Assembly: GCA_964486455.1 (NCBI GenBank)
Contig: CAZAMP010000018.1
Span: 14,975 to 78,974, forward strand
Length of the DNA stretch: 64,000 bases
Reading direction: 5' to 3'
Source: CAZAMP01 sp964486455
Lineage (GTDB): Bacteria; Eisenbacteria; RBG-16-71-46; CAZAMP01
Shown here: piece by piece, positions 48,809-58,174 of the stretch
How positions within the stretch are numbered: the stretch's first letter is position 1
Layout of the letters: each line of letters opens with the position of its first letter
Notes under the pieces: model-generated
What the model saw: only the letters and a program-made list of their open reading frames with translations
Told to the model about the DNA's origin: nothing
Database searches by the model: none
Position numbers and translations under genes: made by a program

Positions 48809-48855
48809 CTCAGTGATTGAGTAAGATTACTCAGCCATTGAGCAAGACATATAAT
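48809..48855. promoter_or_regulatory. two CTCA-N5-TGAG dyads 21 bp apart next to a TATAAT box
   Basis: CTCA-GTGAT-TGAG (48809-48821) and CTCA-GCCAT-TGAG (48830-48842) are separated by exactly 21 bp. The space between forms a perfect dyad, TGAGTAA-GA-TTACTCA (48818-48833). A consensus TATAAT follows at 48850-48855 on the plus strand. No gene starts downstream on that strand; the UbiD gene ends there on the other strand. Confidence 0.4.
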
Positions 48856-48913
48856 CCACTGAAATCACATCGGATAGGGGAAACAAATCATCAGGAAGAA
48901 CGCACTCTCGCCC

Positions 48914-50746
48914 CTAGAAAACCCCATGGAGCGGTCCACCGGAAGCGGCCAACTCGTCCACGCGGCGGGTCACCTTCGGGTCCTCGACGAGCGGTCGGGC
49001 GTGGTGCGGCTTGATCCGCGCATCGATGATGAGCGGCCCGCGGCATCCCCAGTGCTTGTGCTCGGTGAAGGCACCGACCCCGTGGACGTCGTGCGATGGA
49101 TTCGAGCGTGTGAATGTGACCCACAGGAAGTTGGAGAGCGACTCGGCGGCAAACGTGATGTCGTCCACGAGGACGATTAGCGCGATTCCATCAGACACGT
49201 CCGTCGCTTCGAGCAAGCGCGCGAACGACTCGGCCTGAGCGTAACCTGTGTCCTTGTCGACGAACGCACGTGCGCCGACGACTAGCACCCCCGGCAGGAT
49301 CAGCTTTGCATCACCGAGCCCATCCGGTACAGAGAAGCTACTCGACAGCTCCGTCGCTAGCGCACGCCTTGCCGCGCCCGCCGCGGCGATCACGAGCTTC
49401 GAACCCTCATTGAGCCCCGTCCCCGTGTAATCGAGCGTGTCGATCGTCGTTCGTGTCTGGAAGTGAAGATCGCGCGTCCAGTCGACCCGCTCAAGCATGT
49501 GACGGAAGAAGCCCTCCACGTCGTTGACATTCAGATCGGGATCGTCCTCCCCCGCCACGATAAAGAGATATTTCGAGAGCGACGCCTGCCCGTAGCCCAG
49601 CACCGCGTTCGCGATCGTAAGGATCTCCTTCGGTGTGCGCTCCTCGAACGGCACGTAGCGCTCGCTCCCGATCGCGAGCATGAGCGGATGCACACCCGCC
49701 GCGTCAACCGCGTGCATGGCGTGAAGCCCCGGAATCTCCTTCGGCACCAGCGGCTCGGTGAGCTCGTGAACCAGCTCGCCGAATGTCGTGTCTTCCTGCG
49801 GCGGGCGTCCCACCACCGTGAACGGCCAGATTGCGTCACGTCGATGGTAGACGGCATGCACTTTGAGATAGGGGAAGTCATGCGTGTCGCTGTAGTAGCC
49901 CAGGTGATCACCGAACGGCCCCTCCGGCAACGCCTCGTCGAGTGACATTGTGCCGGTGATGCAGAAGTCCGCGTCGGCCGCGATCACGTGCCCGTCTCGA
50001 GTCGTGTGGCGGAAGCGACGGCCGCCGAGCATCCCCGCGAAGAAGAGCTCGGACATCCCTTCTGGAAGCGGCATCACGGCGGCGAACGCGTTTGCCGGCG
50101 GTCCGCCCACGAAGATGCTCACCTTGAGCGGCTCGCCACGACGGACCGCTGCGGCGTGATGCACCCCAATCCCGCGGTGGATCTGATAGTGCAGCCCGAT
50201 CTGTCGATTCAGCTCGTACTCGTTTCCGCTGAGCTGGCTCCGATACATCCCCAGGTTCGATTGCCTGACGCCCGGACGATCGGGATCTTCCGTGTAGACC
50301 TGCCCCATCGTGACGAACGGGCCGCCGTCTTCGGGCCAGCCGACGATGGCCGGGAGCTGATCGATCGTGGTCTCGGATTCGAGCACGGGGCCGCCGCCGA
50401 CTCGGCGCGGCAACGTCTTGAATGCGGTGAACGGCGACGAGGCATAGGTCATCGGCGAACGCCAGAAGTCGGACGGATTCGCTTTGAGCCGCATGATCGT
50501 CTTCACGCGCTCATACGTGTCGCGAAAGATGAAGCGCGCTCGCTCGGGGGTCCCGAAGAGATTCCCCAGCGCCGGGAACGGGCTCCCCTTCACCCGTTCG
50601 AAGAGTACCGCGGGGCCACCGGCCGCGTAGACGCGCCGTTGAATCTCGGCGATCTCGAGATGCGGATCGATCTCCTCGCCGACGCGGCGCAACATGCCGT
50701 GACGCTCGAGATCATCGACGCACTCGCGAAGGTTTCGGTAGCCCAC
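48914..50746 (-). CDS. UbiD-family prenyl-FMN-dependent decarboxylase
   Basis: 610 residues from GTG 50746, with AGAGGTG 8-10 nt upstream. The sequence runs like UbiD throughout: NLRECVDDLERHGMLRRVGEEIDPHLEIAEIQRRV, PAVLFERVKGSPFPALGNLFGTPERARF, GMYRSQLSGNEYELNRQIGLHYQIHRGIGVHHAAA, KVSIFVGGPPANAFAAVMPLPEGMSELFFAGML, then SLDEALPEGPFGDHLGYYS, the acidic active-site region, and DVNDVEGFFRHMLERVDWTRDL. Members remove a carboxylate from aromatic or unsaturated acids, using prenylated FMN made by UbiX. No UbiX gene is nearby. A role in ubiquinone or menaquinone synthesis is likely but not shown. Confidence 0.9.
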   Translation of the reverse strand: MGYRNLRECVDDLERHGMLRRVGEEIDPHLEIAEIQRRVYAAGGPAVLFERVKGSPFPALGNLFGTPERARFIFRDTYERVKTIMRLKANPSDFWRSPMTYASSPFTAFKTLPRRVGGGPVLESETTIDQLPAIVGWPEDGGPFVTMGQVYTEDPDRPGVRQSNLGMYRSQLSGNEYELNRQIGLHYQIHRGIGVHHAAAVRRGEPLKVSIFVGGPPANAFAAVMPLPEGMSELFFAGMLGGRRFRHTTRDGHVIAADADFCITGTMSLDEALPEGPFGDHLGYYSDTHDFPYLKVHAVYHRRDAIWPFTVVGRPPQEDTTFGELVHELTEPLVPKEIPGLHAMHAVDAAGVHPLMLAIGSERYVPFEERTPKEILTIANAVLGYGQASLSKYLFIVAGEDDPDLNVNDVEGFFRHMLERVDWTRDLHFQTRTTIDTLDYTGTGLNEGSKLVIAAAGAARRALATELSSSFSVPDGLGDAKLILPGVLVVGARAFVDKDTGYAQAESFARLLEATDVSDGIALIVLVDDITFAAESLSNFLWVTFTRSNPSHDVHGVGAFTEHKHWGCRGPLIIDARIKPHHARPLVEDPKVTRRVDELAASGGPLHGVF

Positions 50747-50936
50747 TGCGCATCACCTCTCTCACGAGGATGGCCGCTCAACCGATCTGCTCTCAGCCGG
50801 ACCGGCGGGTCGACAATATCGGGACCCCGCGATCGGCGTTGGATATTAGACCACAATGCCCATACACTCACACACTTGTGGCCAAGATGTCGCGTTTCGA
50901 TCTCGCGATTGGGTTCATAGCCATCGGAGGCAGATC

Positions 50937-51866
50937 GTGATCGAAGTCGAGAGCCTGCGAAAGCAGTACGGCGATCTCACCGCCGTCGATGATGTGAGCT
51001 TCGTCGCCGAGCCGGGGGCCATCTTCGGGCTGCTGGGACCGAACGGCGCGGGCAAGTCGACGACGATCGGCTGTATCTCCGGACTCCTCAAACCGAGCGC
51101 CGGCCGCATCCGGGTGAAGGGCCACGACGTGGTGACCGACGGCACCGCCTCCCGGAAGACGCTCGGCATCGTCCCGCAGGAACTCGCCCTCTACGAGGAC
51201 CTTTCCGCCCGCGAGAACCTACACTACTGGGCCTCCGCCTACGGGCTCGGGGGTACAGAGCTCAAGCGCCGCCTGGACGAGGTCCTGGAGCTTGTCGGGC
51301 TCTCGGATCGCGCCAAGGAAGCGGTGAAGAAGTTCAGCGGCGGCATGAAACGCCGGCTCAACTTCGCCTGCGGCATCGTCCACCGGCCCAAGGTGCTGCT
51401 CCTGGACGAGCCGACGGTCGGCGTCGATCCGCAGAGCCGGGTGCGGCTGTTGGACCTCGTTCGCAGCGAAACAGCGAACGGCACCTGCGTCCTCTACACG
51501 ACGCACTACATGGAAGAGGCCGAACATCTCTGCGACAAGCTCGCGATCATCGATCACGGCAAGATTATCGCGGCCGGCAGTCTCGCCGAGCTGCGCTCCA
51601 TGCTCGGCGAGCGCGATCTCGTCCGGCTCTTCGGTCGCTTCGACCCGACCACGGTCCCCGAAGCGCTCGGCGGCGTCGACGACGTCGAGCTCGTTCAGGT
51701 GGAAGAGACCCTTCTGACGTTGGCGACGCCTCAGGCCTCGAAGAAGCTCTCCGACATCTTCAACGCGCTCGCGGCAATCGGCGCGGAGGTGCGCGAAAGC
51801 ACGCTCACACAGCCCAGCCTCGAGACACTCTTCATCAAGCTCACCGGGCGGGAGCTCAGGGAGTAG
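50937..51866 (+). CDS. ABC-2-type exporter ATP-binding protein
   Basis: 309 residues from GTG 50937, with GGAGG 6 nt upstream; the longer frame from 50856 lacks a ribosome site. The Walker A motif GPNGAGKST is at 34-42, the signature [18 protein letters not shown] and Walker [16 protein letters not shown] follow, and the H-loop is in [15 protein letters not shown]. The C-terminal 90 residues ([21 protein letters not shown]) are the regulatory tail seen in drug/lipid exporters of the DrrA/CcmA type. It forms an operon with the two permease genes, 2 and 3 bp apart. It powers export of a lipid, polysaccharide precursor or drug. Confidence 0.93.
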   Translation: MIEVESLRKQYGDLTAVDDVSFVAEPGAIFGLLGPNGAGKSTTIGCISGLLKPSAGRIRVKGHDVVTDGTASRKTLGIVPQELALYEDLSARENLHYWASAYGLGGTELKRRLDEVLELVGLSDRAKEAVKKFSGGMKRRLNFACGIVHRPKVLLLDEPTVGVDPQSRVRLLDLVRSETANGTCVLYTTHYMEEAEHLCDKLAIIDHGKIIAAGSLAELRSMLGERDLVRLFGRFDPTTVPEALGGVDDVELVQVEETLLTLATPQASKKLSDIFNALAAIGAEVRESTLTQPSLETLFIKLTGRELRE

Positions 51867-51868
51867 CG

Positions 51869-53113
51869 ATGCGCTTCGTCTGGAGCAGTGCCCTCAAGGA
51901 CATCCGCCGCCATCAGCGCGATCCCATGGGCTTCATCTATTGGATGGGGATCCCGCTCATCATCGGCGGGCTCATCATGCTTGCCTTCGGGGGAGGCGGC
52001 GGCGTCAAGCCGCAGGCGCACGTTCTGGTGGCCGATGAGGACGACAGCTTCGTGAGCGGCCTGCTGATCGGCGCGATGAGCCAAGAAGCCGCGGGCGGCC
52101 TGATCCGCATGGAAGAAGTTGAGCTGGGCGCGGGCCACGCGCGCATGGACAAAGGAGAGGCGACCGCGTTGCTCGTGATCCCCGACGGTTTCGGACGGGC
52201 GGTCCTCCTGGAGGAGCCGATCTCCCTCGGCCTCGTCACCAACCCCTCGGAGCGTATTCTCCCGGCGATCGTGGAAGAGAGCCTGGGGATTCTCGTCGAC
52301 GGCCATTTCTACGTTCATCGCTTGATCGGTGACGACCTTCGCGCGTTCGCCGGCGGCCCTCCCGCCGGTGGAAACACGTTCCCCGACGAACGGATCGCGG
52401 CGTTCAGCGTGAGGATCAACCAGACCATGGATCGCATCTCGGCGATGCTGTTCCCACTGGTTGTCCGGCTCGAAACAACTATCGAATCGAAAGACGATGA
52501 GCAGGAAGGCCCGACGTTCGGCACCCTCCTCATGCCGGGGATCCTCTTCATGGCGCTCCTCTTCATGGCGAACGGACTCGCCGCGGACCTCTGGCAGGAG
52601 CGGGACCAACACACGCTCCGGCGGATCGTCGTGTCGCCGCAGAGCACGGCCGCTTTCCTTGGCGGCAAGCTACTCTCCGGAACGGTGATGATGCTGTTCG
52701 TGAGCCTCGTCGCGCTCGGCCTGGGCTATCTCGTGTTCGACCTCGCGTGGAAGACGTTGCCGCTGGCCGCGCTCTGGTCCGCCTTCGCGGGCGTGTTGTT
52801 GACGGTAATCATGACGTTTCTCAACATGCTGGCCTCCAGCCAGCGCGCCGCCAACGTGCTCACGACGGTGTTGATCTTTCCGCTCATGATGATCGGCGGG
52901 AGCTTCTTCCCGTTCGAAGCGATGCCCGACTGGATGGCGGCGGTCGGCCGCCTGACACCGAACGGCTGGGCGCTGGAGCATCTCAAGCGAATCATCTGGC
53001 AGATGGCAGATGCGGCGTCCCTCGGCGTCGCCTTCGTCGGTCTCTTGGTGGTGGCGGTCGTTCTCTTCGTGGCCTGCGCCGTGCGGCTGCGTATGAGCTT
53101 CGCGCGGGGTTGA
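51869..53113 (+). CDS. ABC-2-type exporter permease
   Basis: 414 residues. One N-terminal helix (YWMGIPLIIGGLIMLAFGG) is followed by a periplasmic domain of about 190 residues (VLVADEDDSFVSGLLIGAM, ALLVIPDGFGRAVLLEEPISLGLVTNPSERILPAI), then five C-terminal helices (TLLMPGILFMALLFMANGLAADLWQERDQHTLRRIVVSP; GTVMMLFVSLVALGLGYLVF; LLTVIMTFLNMLASS; VLIFPLMMIGGSFFPFEAMPDWM; AFVGLLVVAVVLFVACAV). This is the YhhJ/NatB-like layout. It pairs with 53117-54256 as the two halves of one exporter. Confidence 0.9.
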   Translation: MRFVWSSALKDIRRHQRDPMGFIYWMGIPLIIGGLIMLAFGGGGGVKPQAHVLVADEDDSFVSGLLIGAMSQEAAGGLIRMEEVELGAGHARMDKGEATALLVIPDGFGRAVLLEEPISLGLVTNPSERILPAIVEESLGILVDGHFYVHRLIGDDLRAFAGGPPAGGNTFPDERIAAFSVRINQTMDRISAMLFPLVVRLETTIESKDDEQEGPTFGTLLMPGILFMALLFMANGLAADLWQERDQHTLRRIVVSPQSTAAFLGGKLLSGTVMMLFVSLVALGLGYLVFDLAWKTLPLAALWSAFAGVLLTVIMTFLNMLASSQRAANVLTTVLIFPLMMIGGSFFPFEAMPDWMAAVGRLTPNGWALEHLKRIIWQMADAASLGVAFVGLLVVAVVLFVACAVRLRMSFARG

Positions 53114-53116
53114 CGG

Positions 53117-54256
53117 ATGAAAAGCGCGCTCTTCATCGCACGAAAAGAAGTCCAGTACATGCTCAAGGCCAAAGAGACGCTTCTCTGGGTCTTCATCATG
53201 CCGCCCATATTCTTCTTCTTCATCGGAACGATCACGAGCGGCTTCGGACCGAGAGCGGAGCGACAGGACCGACTTGCCGTGAGGCAGGGTGCCGACGCCG
53301 GCTTCCTCGTCGACCAGCTCATCCATCGGCTCGAAGAGCGTGACTATGAGATCGTCGAGCCCGAGACGGATGAGATATTCACGACGTACAACCGTCGCCT
53401 CTCGATCCCCGCTGCGTTCACGGATTCCGTGCTTGCCGGTACGCCGACCACGGTGGCGCTGGCGTACAAGGAGGGTGGGCTCACCAACGACTATGACAAG
53501 GTGCGGGTGATGCGAGCGGTCTATACGGTGCTCGCCGACATGATCGTGAGCGGCGAGATGGACCACGCACCAACACCCGAAGGGTTCGCGCGGCTCAACG
53601 AGATGCCACGCACCTTATCGATCGACGTGTCGGCGGCCGGCGAGCGAACGCGCCCGCCCACGGGATACGAACAGGCCATTCCGGGCATCATGGTGATGTT
53701 CACGTTGCTCATCATGGTGACCAGCGGCGCCATCATGCTCGTGATCGAGCGACGTCAGGGTCTTCTGCGACGTCTCGCGTCGACTCCGATCAGTCGATTC
53801 AACGTCGTCGTCGGAAAGTGGGGCGGCAAGCTCGCGCTCGCCATCGTTCAGATCGCATTCGCCATGGTGATCGCGCTCCTGCCGCCGTTCAACATGGTCT
53901 GGGGAGCGGACTGGGGCATGATCCTCGTCGTGATGTTGGCCTACGCGATGATGATGGCGGCGATCGGACTGCTTCTCGGCACGTTCGCGCGAACCGACGG
54001 CCAGGCGGCCGCGATCGGCGTGATCGCGTCGAACGTGCTGGCCGCGCTGGGCGGCTGCTGGTGGCCGGTGGAGATCCTTCCCCCGTGGATGCAGACACTG
54101 CAGCTCTTCACGCCGACCGGATGGGCGATGGACGCGCTCCACAAGCTGATCAGCTTCGGAGCGGGCCCGCTCAGCGCAATCCCGCACGTCGTCGGGATGT
54201 CCATCGGCGCGGTCATTCTACTCGCCGTGTCGGCGAAGACATTCCGGTTCGAGTGA
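53117..54256 (+). CDS. ABC-2-type exporter permease
   Basis: 379 residues, 3 bp after the first permease. It has the same overall plan: a helix (LLWVFIMPPIFFFFIGTIT), a large periplasmic domain with DAGFLVDQLIHRLEERDYEIVEP and AYKEGGLTNDYDKVRVMRAV, then helices from GIMVMFTLLIMVTSGAIMLVIERRQGLLRRLASTPISRF, KLALAIVQIAFAMVIALLPPFNMVW, MILVVMLAYAMMMAAIGLLLGTFARTDGQAAAIGVIASNVLAALGGCWWPVEILPPWMQTL. Substrate is not readable; drug, lipid or glycan export are options. Confidence 0.9.
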   Translation: MKSALFIARKEVQYMLKAKETLLWVFIMPPIFFFFIGTITSGFGPRAERQDRLAVRQGADAGFLVDQLIHRLEERDYEIVEPETDEIFTTYNRRLSIPAAFTDSVLAGTPTTVALAYKEGGLTNDYDKVRVMRAVYTVLADMIVSGEMDHAPTPEGFARLNEMPRTLSIDVSAAGERTRPPTGYEQAIPGIMVMFTLLIMVTSGAIMLVIERRQGLLRRLASTPISRFNVVVGKWGGKLALAIVQIAFAMVIALLPPFNMVWGADWGMILVVMLAYAMMMAAIGLLLGTFARTDGQAAAIGVIASNVLAALGGCWWPVEILPPWMQTLQLFTPTGWAMDALHKLISFGAGPLSAIPHVVGMSIGAVILLAVSAKTFRFE

Positions 54257-54263
54257 CGGGATG

Positions 54264-54283
54264 GCGGTGGCCATGACCACCGC
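54264..54283. terminator. hairpin between convergent ABC exporter and metal operon
   Basis: GCGGTGG-CCATGA-CCACCGC is a perfect 7-bp stem in the 50-bp gap between convergent genes. It lacks a T-run. Confidence 0.45.
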
Positions 54284-54306
54284 GGCCCATCACGCAGTGA
54301 GTTCGA

Positions 54307-54573
54307 TCACTCGCCCGGGCCGTCCCCCGTCACCTCTCCCTGCCCCTGCATCTCACGCTCGGCGATGAGGTCCTCGAGGCGTTCCTTCTCCATCACGAGA
54401 TCCTCGAGCGCCATGGCCTCGTAGTCGCTGTCCGATTCGCCGGAGATCTCTATTCCTTGCTTGCGCAGCCATCCATCGATCTGACGCTGGTTGCGCTTGT
54501 AGGCATAGAAACCGACTGCCGCGGCTCCGAGTCCGATGACGAAGCCGGTCACGTGGTTGTTGTTTACCGCCAT
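54307..54573 (-). CDS. small single-pass membrane protein, PacL-like position and architecture
   Basis: 88 residues with GGGAGG about 10 nt before the ATG. One N-terminal helix (VTGFVIGLGAAAVGFYAY) is followed by KRNQRQIDGWLRKQ and a strongly acidic, helical tail (YEAMALEDLVMEKERLEDLIAERE) ending in Glu/Asp/Gly. It is the last gene of an operon with a CtpC-like P-ATPase. In mycobacteria, small one-helix PacL proteins encoded next to CtpC-type ATPases act as scaffolds with a charged tail. No His-rich metal motif is present here, so the likeness rests on size, topology and gene position. Confidence 0.65.
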   Translation of the reverse strand: MAVNNNHVTGFVIGLGAAAVGFYAYKRNQRQIDGWLRKQGIEISGESDSDYEAMALEDLVMEKERLEDLIAEREMQGQGEVTGDGPGE

Positions 54574-54628
54574 TTTCGTCGCATCCTCCCGTACCGAGCT
54601 CTCTCCGGTCGCCGGCGAGAGCTCCGGT

Positions 54629-55537
54629 CTATGTGTCCGTATTCAATCGTCCATCAACCATCGAGCCGAAACGCAGGCGGATGCCGTCCGGCAGCCCCCC
54701 TGTTCCTTCGAGCCCGTCGCCGTGCTCGCACGCGACCTCGTTGAGTTCGGCGAGTAGCTGCCGCCGCCCGTAGGCGCCGCCCGTCTTCCCGCGACTGACA
54801 AAGCTCCCCATGAGCTGTCGGATGCGGCGCCTCTGGGAGAGCGCCGGATCGGGTGTGAGATGTATGTCGTAGCTCACGAGTCCGCCCTCTCCTTCCCGAA
54901 CGACGGGCTGGACGAGAACGCCGTCGTGGGGCGCTTCGAACAGATGCCTTCCAAACGTGGCCGCCCACGTCAGAACCGACGCCTTGAAGAGATTCCCCCG
55001 AGGGAACGCCGTCACGAGATATCCGAGCGAAAGAACCTCGGGATCGTAGTAGCCGCGCTCCGACACCTCCCGCCACGCATGATCGAGCACCGCGTAGGCG
55101 GTACCGGCGCCGGCGAGCCAGTCCGCGGGACTCCTTCGCATCGGGCGTCGCGTCGCCCACCGCAAAAGCCCGGCCGACAGCAACAGCACGCCCGAGAGAA
55201 CCGCGCTGCTCGTGAAGTCCTCCTTGTCCGGCTCCGCCAAGAGCCGTACCGGCAGGGCGTCGTTGTCCAACGAAAGCGCGATCGCCACGCGTAGCGCGAT
55301 CTCCTCGGTCGTGAACTGCGCGGTACGATGCCGAACCAGAAGCGAGCGGGTCGCGGGCGAGAAACGCAAGTGCTCGATCCCGGCATGTCCGCTCAGTGCC
55401 GCGATCATCCGCTCCACGTCCGCGGGCATGTGGGAGAGTCGCATGCGAACGCGCCCGGGCAAGCGGTGGATGATGGTCACCGCGGGTCGAACCGTCTGCT
55501 CCTGCCCCGCCGTTCGGACGACGTCGTTCCGGTTCAC
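54629..55537 (-). CDS. HMA_2-type domain membrane protein of P-ATPase operon
   Basis: 302 residues from GTG 55537, which overlaps the P-ATPase stop (GTGA). The N-terminal 100 residues form a ferredoxin-like HMA_2 domain: VTIIHRLPGRVRMRLSHMP, with the H-x-LPGR-x-R motif and no CxxC, then a GIEHLRFSPATRSLLVRH strand pair. Next are a hydrophobic hairpin (SSAVLSGVLLLSAGLL; ADWLAGAGTAYAVLDHA) and a soluble C-terminal part (EALSLGYLV-like, LVSYDIHLTPDPALSQRRRIRQLMGSFVSRGKTGGAYGRRQLLAELNEVACEHG). It likely partners the ATPase at the membrane. The metal is unknown. Confidence 0.75.
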   Translation of the reverse strand: MNRNDVVRTAGQEQTVRPAVTIIHRLPGRVRMRLSHMPADVERMIAALSGHAGIEHLRFSPATRSLLVRHRTAQFTTEEIALRVAIALSLDNDALPVRLLAEPDKEDFTSSAVLSGVLLLSAGLLRWATRRPMRRSPADWLAGAGTAYAVLDHAWREVSERGYYDPEVLSLGYLVTAFPRGNLFKASVLTWAATFGRHLFEAPHDGVLVQPVVREGEGGLVSYDIHLTPDPALSQRRRIRQLMGSFVSRGKTGGAYGRRQLLAELNEVACEHGDGLEGTGGLPDGIRLRFGSMVDGRLNTDT

Positions 55538-57738
55538 CGTATTCTCTCCACGTCGTGTAGAAGAAGTCGCGACGAGTTCAGCACGACCGCCACTGTCGTG
55601 GCGTTGTGCAGGACCGCCCCCCAGAAGACCGGAAGAACGCCGCTTGCCGCCAGCACCAGGCCGAGCGTGTTCACCCCGATCGCCGTGCCGAAGTTCTGAC
55701 GAACGGTCGCCATCGTCTTCTGCGCCAGCCGGATCACCGCGGGGATCATGAGCGGCTCCTCGCTGGTGATCGTGATGTCGGCCGCCTCCATCGCGATGTC
55801 GGTTCGCGTCCCGCCCATGGCGATCCCGACGTCGGCGTAGGCAAGCGCCGGAGCGTCATTGATCCCGTCACCCACCATCACGACCCGTGATCCCTTCGAT
55901 TGCAGCTTGAGGATCGTGTCGGCCTTGTCGTCGGGGAGCACTTCTGCTTCGAATCGATCCATCGCCATCCGGCTCGCGACGATCTCGGCGTGCTGCTCGA
56001 CGTCGCCCGTGAGCAGGATGATGTCGTCCATCCCGCTCTGTCTCAGCCGGTTCAGTGCCTTCTTCATGTTCTCGCGGAGCGAGTCCTGGATCCCGAGCAC
56101 GCCGATCAGATACTTACCACGCGCGACGTAGATGATGTTCTCACCCTTTCGAGCGAGCGCACTCACCGCTTCCTCCGCCGACGCCAGGCCGATGCCGTTC
56201 TCCATCATGAAGCGGCGGCTGCCGACGCGGATCGTGCTTCTCGCCACCCGCGTCGAGACGCCGCGCGCCGTGTGCGTTTCGTTGTCCGTGTGGCGGGGGA
56301 TTTCCCAGCCGCCGCGACGCGCGCGATCCATGATGGCGACCGCCATCGGATGCGTACTCGTCTCCTCGGCCGCCGCGGCGAGCCGCACGAGGTCCTGCCG
56401 CTCGACGTTGTCGCGTAGCGGAACGACAGACGTCACGCGGGGACGGCCCTCCGTCATCGTTCCCGTCTTATCCAACACCAGTGTCTCGGCCTCGGAAAGG
56501 AGCTCGAGGTAGTTGCTGCCCTTGACGAGCACGCCGAAGCGCGCCGCCGTGCAGATGGCCGCCGAGAGCGCGGTGGCCGTCGAAAGTCTCACGCCGCACG
56601 AGTAGTCGATAATGAGCATGTTGAGCGCGCGGCTCGTCTTGCCGGTGATGATGAGCACGAGGAGCGCTAGAGCGAAGTTCGCGGGGATGAACTGAGCGCT
56701 GAACTTGTCGGCGAACGCCTGAATCGTCGCCTTTCGGTGGGACGCCTCCTCCACCATGTTGACGATGCGTGAGACGGCCGTCTCATCACCGACCTTCTCG
56801 GCGCGGATGACGAGCTTCCCGCTCGTCACGACGGTTCCGGCGAAGACCATCGTGCCGATGACCTTTCGCGCCGGCATGAACTCCCCGGTGATCGACGCCT
56901 GATCCACCGCGGCCTCGCCCGACTCGACCTTTCCATCGACGCTGATCTTCTCGCCGGTGTGGACGATGATCCGGTCGCCCACCTGCAACGCATCGAGAGG
57001 CACGTGCTCTTCGGTGCCGTCCTTGCGAAGCCGCCACACCTGCTCTTCGCCCACCGACAACATCTCGCGGATCGCCTTGCGCGTTCGCTCCATGGTCCAG
57101 GCCGTGAGAAGTTCGGCGATGTCGGCGAGCCAAATGATCGTGAGCGCGGACGTATCGCGACCGGCGACGATGCTCGAGAGGATGGCGCTCGCGCTGAGTG
57201 TATCCGCGTTGGGCCGAAAGCTCTCCCGGAGCGACGCCCAGCCGCTCTTGAGTATTGGGACCGCCAGCGACAGGCTCGTCAGCGCGGGCATGGTCAAGAA
57301 CCGCCCGATGAACGTCGTCGGTGGCGTCACGCTACCCCGGCGCATCCAGACGAAGAGCAACGTCACCGTCGTCGCGACGACCCGCCCGATCAACTCGCTG
57401 ACCGGCTCTTCCTGAAGGCGACGTTCCTGGACGGTGAGTCTCGCCTGCTCGGCGCGCTGTTCCTTGTAGGCCGCGAGCGAATACGTGCCCACAACCGACT
57501 CGACGAGATCGAGGACGTCCTCCCCGCCGAGGCGGCTGCGATCGCAATGGACGAGAACATTGCGCGTGATGATCGACACCGTGACGGAGTCGATGCCCGA
57601 CATCTCGATCAGGCGGTCGTGGATCTCACTTACGTACTCACCCAGGTAGCCCAGAGCGGGCGACGCTACGCGGATCCGGCCGGCGAGCTCGTGGCGGATC
57701 TCGCAATGCGTCAGCGGTTTTCTACGTTTCCACCACAT
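55534..57738 (-). CDS. CtpC-like P1B-type metal-transporting ATPase with altered CPC motif
   Basis: 734 residues from ATG 57738. The N-terminal HMA_2-type domain starts HCEIRHELAGRIRVASPALGYL. The actuator has SITGE (282-286), the phosphorylation motif is DKTGT (423-427), the P-domain has GDGINDAPALAYADVGIAMGGT, and the last helix pair ends VLHNATTVAVVLNSSRLLLHDVERI, the pattern of the CtpC branch (Mn/Zn efflux in mycobacteria). In helix 6 the usual CPC is YSC (residues 379-381, context IIDYSCGVRLSTATA), so the Pro and first Cys are missing and an Asp is gained. All catalytic motifs are intact. It exports a metal across the inner membrane; which one is uncertain. Confidence 0.88.
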   Translation of the reverse strand: MWWKRRKPLTHCEIRHELAGRIRVASPALGYLGEYVSEIHDRLIEMSGIDSVTVSIITRNVLVHCDRSRLGGEDVLDLVESVVGTYSLAAYKEQRAEQARLTVQERRLQEEPVSELIGRVVATTVTLLFVWMRRGSVTPPTTFIGRFLTMPALTSLSLAVPILKSGWASLRESFRPNADTLSASAILSSIVAGRDTSALTIIWLADIAELLTAWTMERTRKAIREMLSVGEEQVWRLRKDGTEEHVPLDALQVGDRIIVHTGEKISVDGKVESGEAAVDQASITGEFMPARKVIGTMVFAGTVVTSGKLVIRAEKVGDETAVSRIVNMVEEASHRKATIQAFADKFSAQFIPANFALALLVLIITGKTSRALNMLIIDYSCGVRLSTATALSAAICTAARFGVLVKGSNYLELLSEAETLVLDKTGTMTEGRPRVTSVVPLRDNVERQDLVRLAAAAEETSTHPMAVAIMDRARRGGWEIPRHTDNETHTARGVSTRVARSTIRVGSRRFMMENGIGLASAEEAVSALARKGENIIYVARGKYLIGVLGIQDSLRENMKKALNRLRQSGMDDIILLTGDVEQHAEIVASRMAMDRFEAEVLPDDKADTILKLQSKGSRVVMVGDGINDAPALAYADVGIAMGGTRTDIAMEAADITITSEEPLMIPAVIRLAQKTMATVRQNFGTAIGVNTLGLVLAASGVLPVFWGAVLHNATTVAVVLNSSRLLLHDVERIR

Positions 57739-57748
57739 CGTCCGACCT

Positions 57749-58174
57749 TCAGTCCGTGAGCAGTCTTTGCGGTACGGTGAGATGAGGGTTGAGCCCGAGT
57801 GATCCATCGAGCGACGTCTTGACGAACTCGACGAGCTGCCCACGCCGGGCGTACAGCCGGTCCGCCGGTTGCGCCTCAAGTCGTTCGCGGTTTCGAAGGA
57901 TGACCTCGAAGAGTGCGCTCAGATAGCCGAGCACTTCATCTTCCTTCACGCTGGCCGCATCGTAGAGAATCAAGATATTCCCCGAGACGTGGTCGGTGCT
58001 GACTTCTCGAATCTGATCCGGAACGGTGAAGAGCGCCGTCAAGAGATCAATGATCTCGGACCGGTTTCCGGTGACCTTCTTGAGCCACGGAAGATGCACG
58101 CGGAGACGTCCTGGAAGACGATGGAGCACGCGCGGCTTGAAGATGAGTCGGAAAACCGCGTTGGACATCTTCAT
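57749..58174 (-). CDS. small HMA_2-type domain protein of P-ATPase operon
   Basis: 141 residues from ATG 58174, which overlaps the preceding stop (ATGA). It is essentially one HMA_2-type domain: RVLHRLPGRLRVHLPWLKKV, then IREVSTDHVSGNILILYD, and a C-terminal helix region (EDEVLGYLSALFEVILRNRERLEAQ, LVEFVKTSLDGSLGLNPHLTVPQRLLTD). No Cys is present, so metal binding as in true HMA domains is unlikely; protein-protein contact with the ATPase's own HMA_2 domain is a better guess. It starts the segment 10 bp before the ATPase gene. Confidence 0.72.
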   Translation of the reverse strand: MKMSNAVFRLIFKPRVLHRLPGRLRVHLPWLKKVTGNRSEIIDLLTALFTVPDQIREVSTDHVSGNILILYDAASVKEDEVLGYLSALFEVILRNRERLEAQPADRLYARRGQLVEFVKTSLDGSLGLNPHLTVPQRLLTD

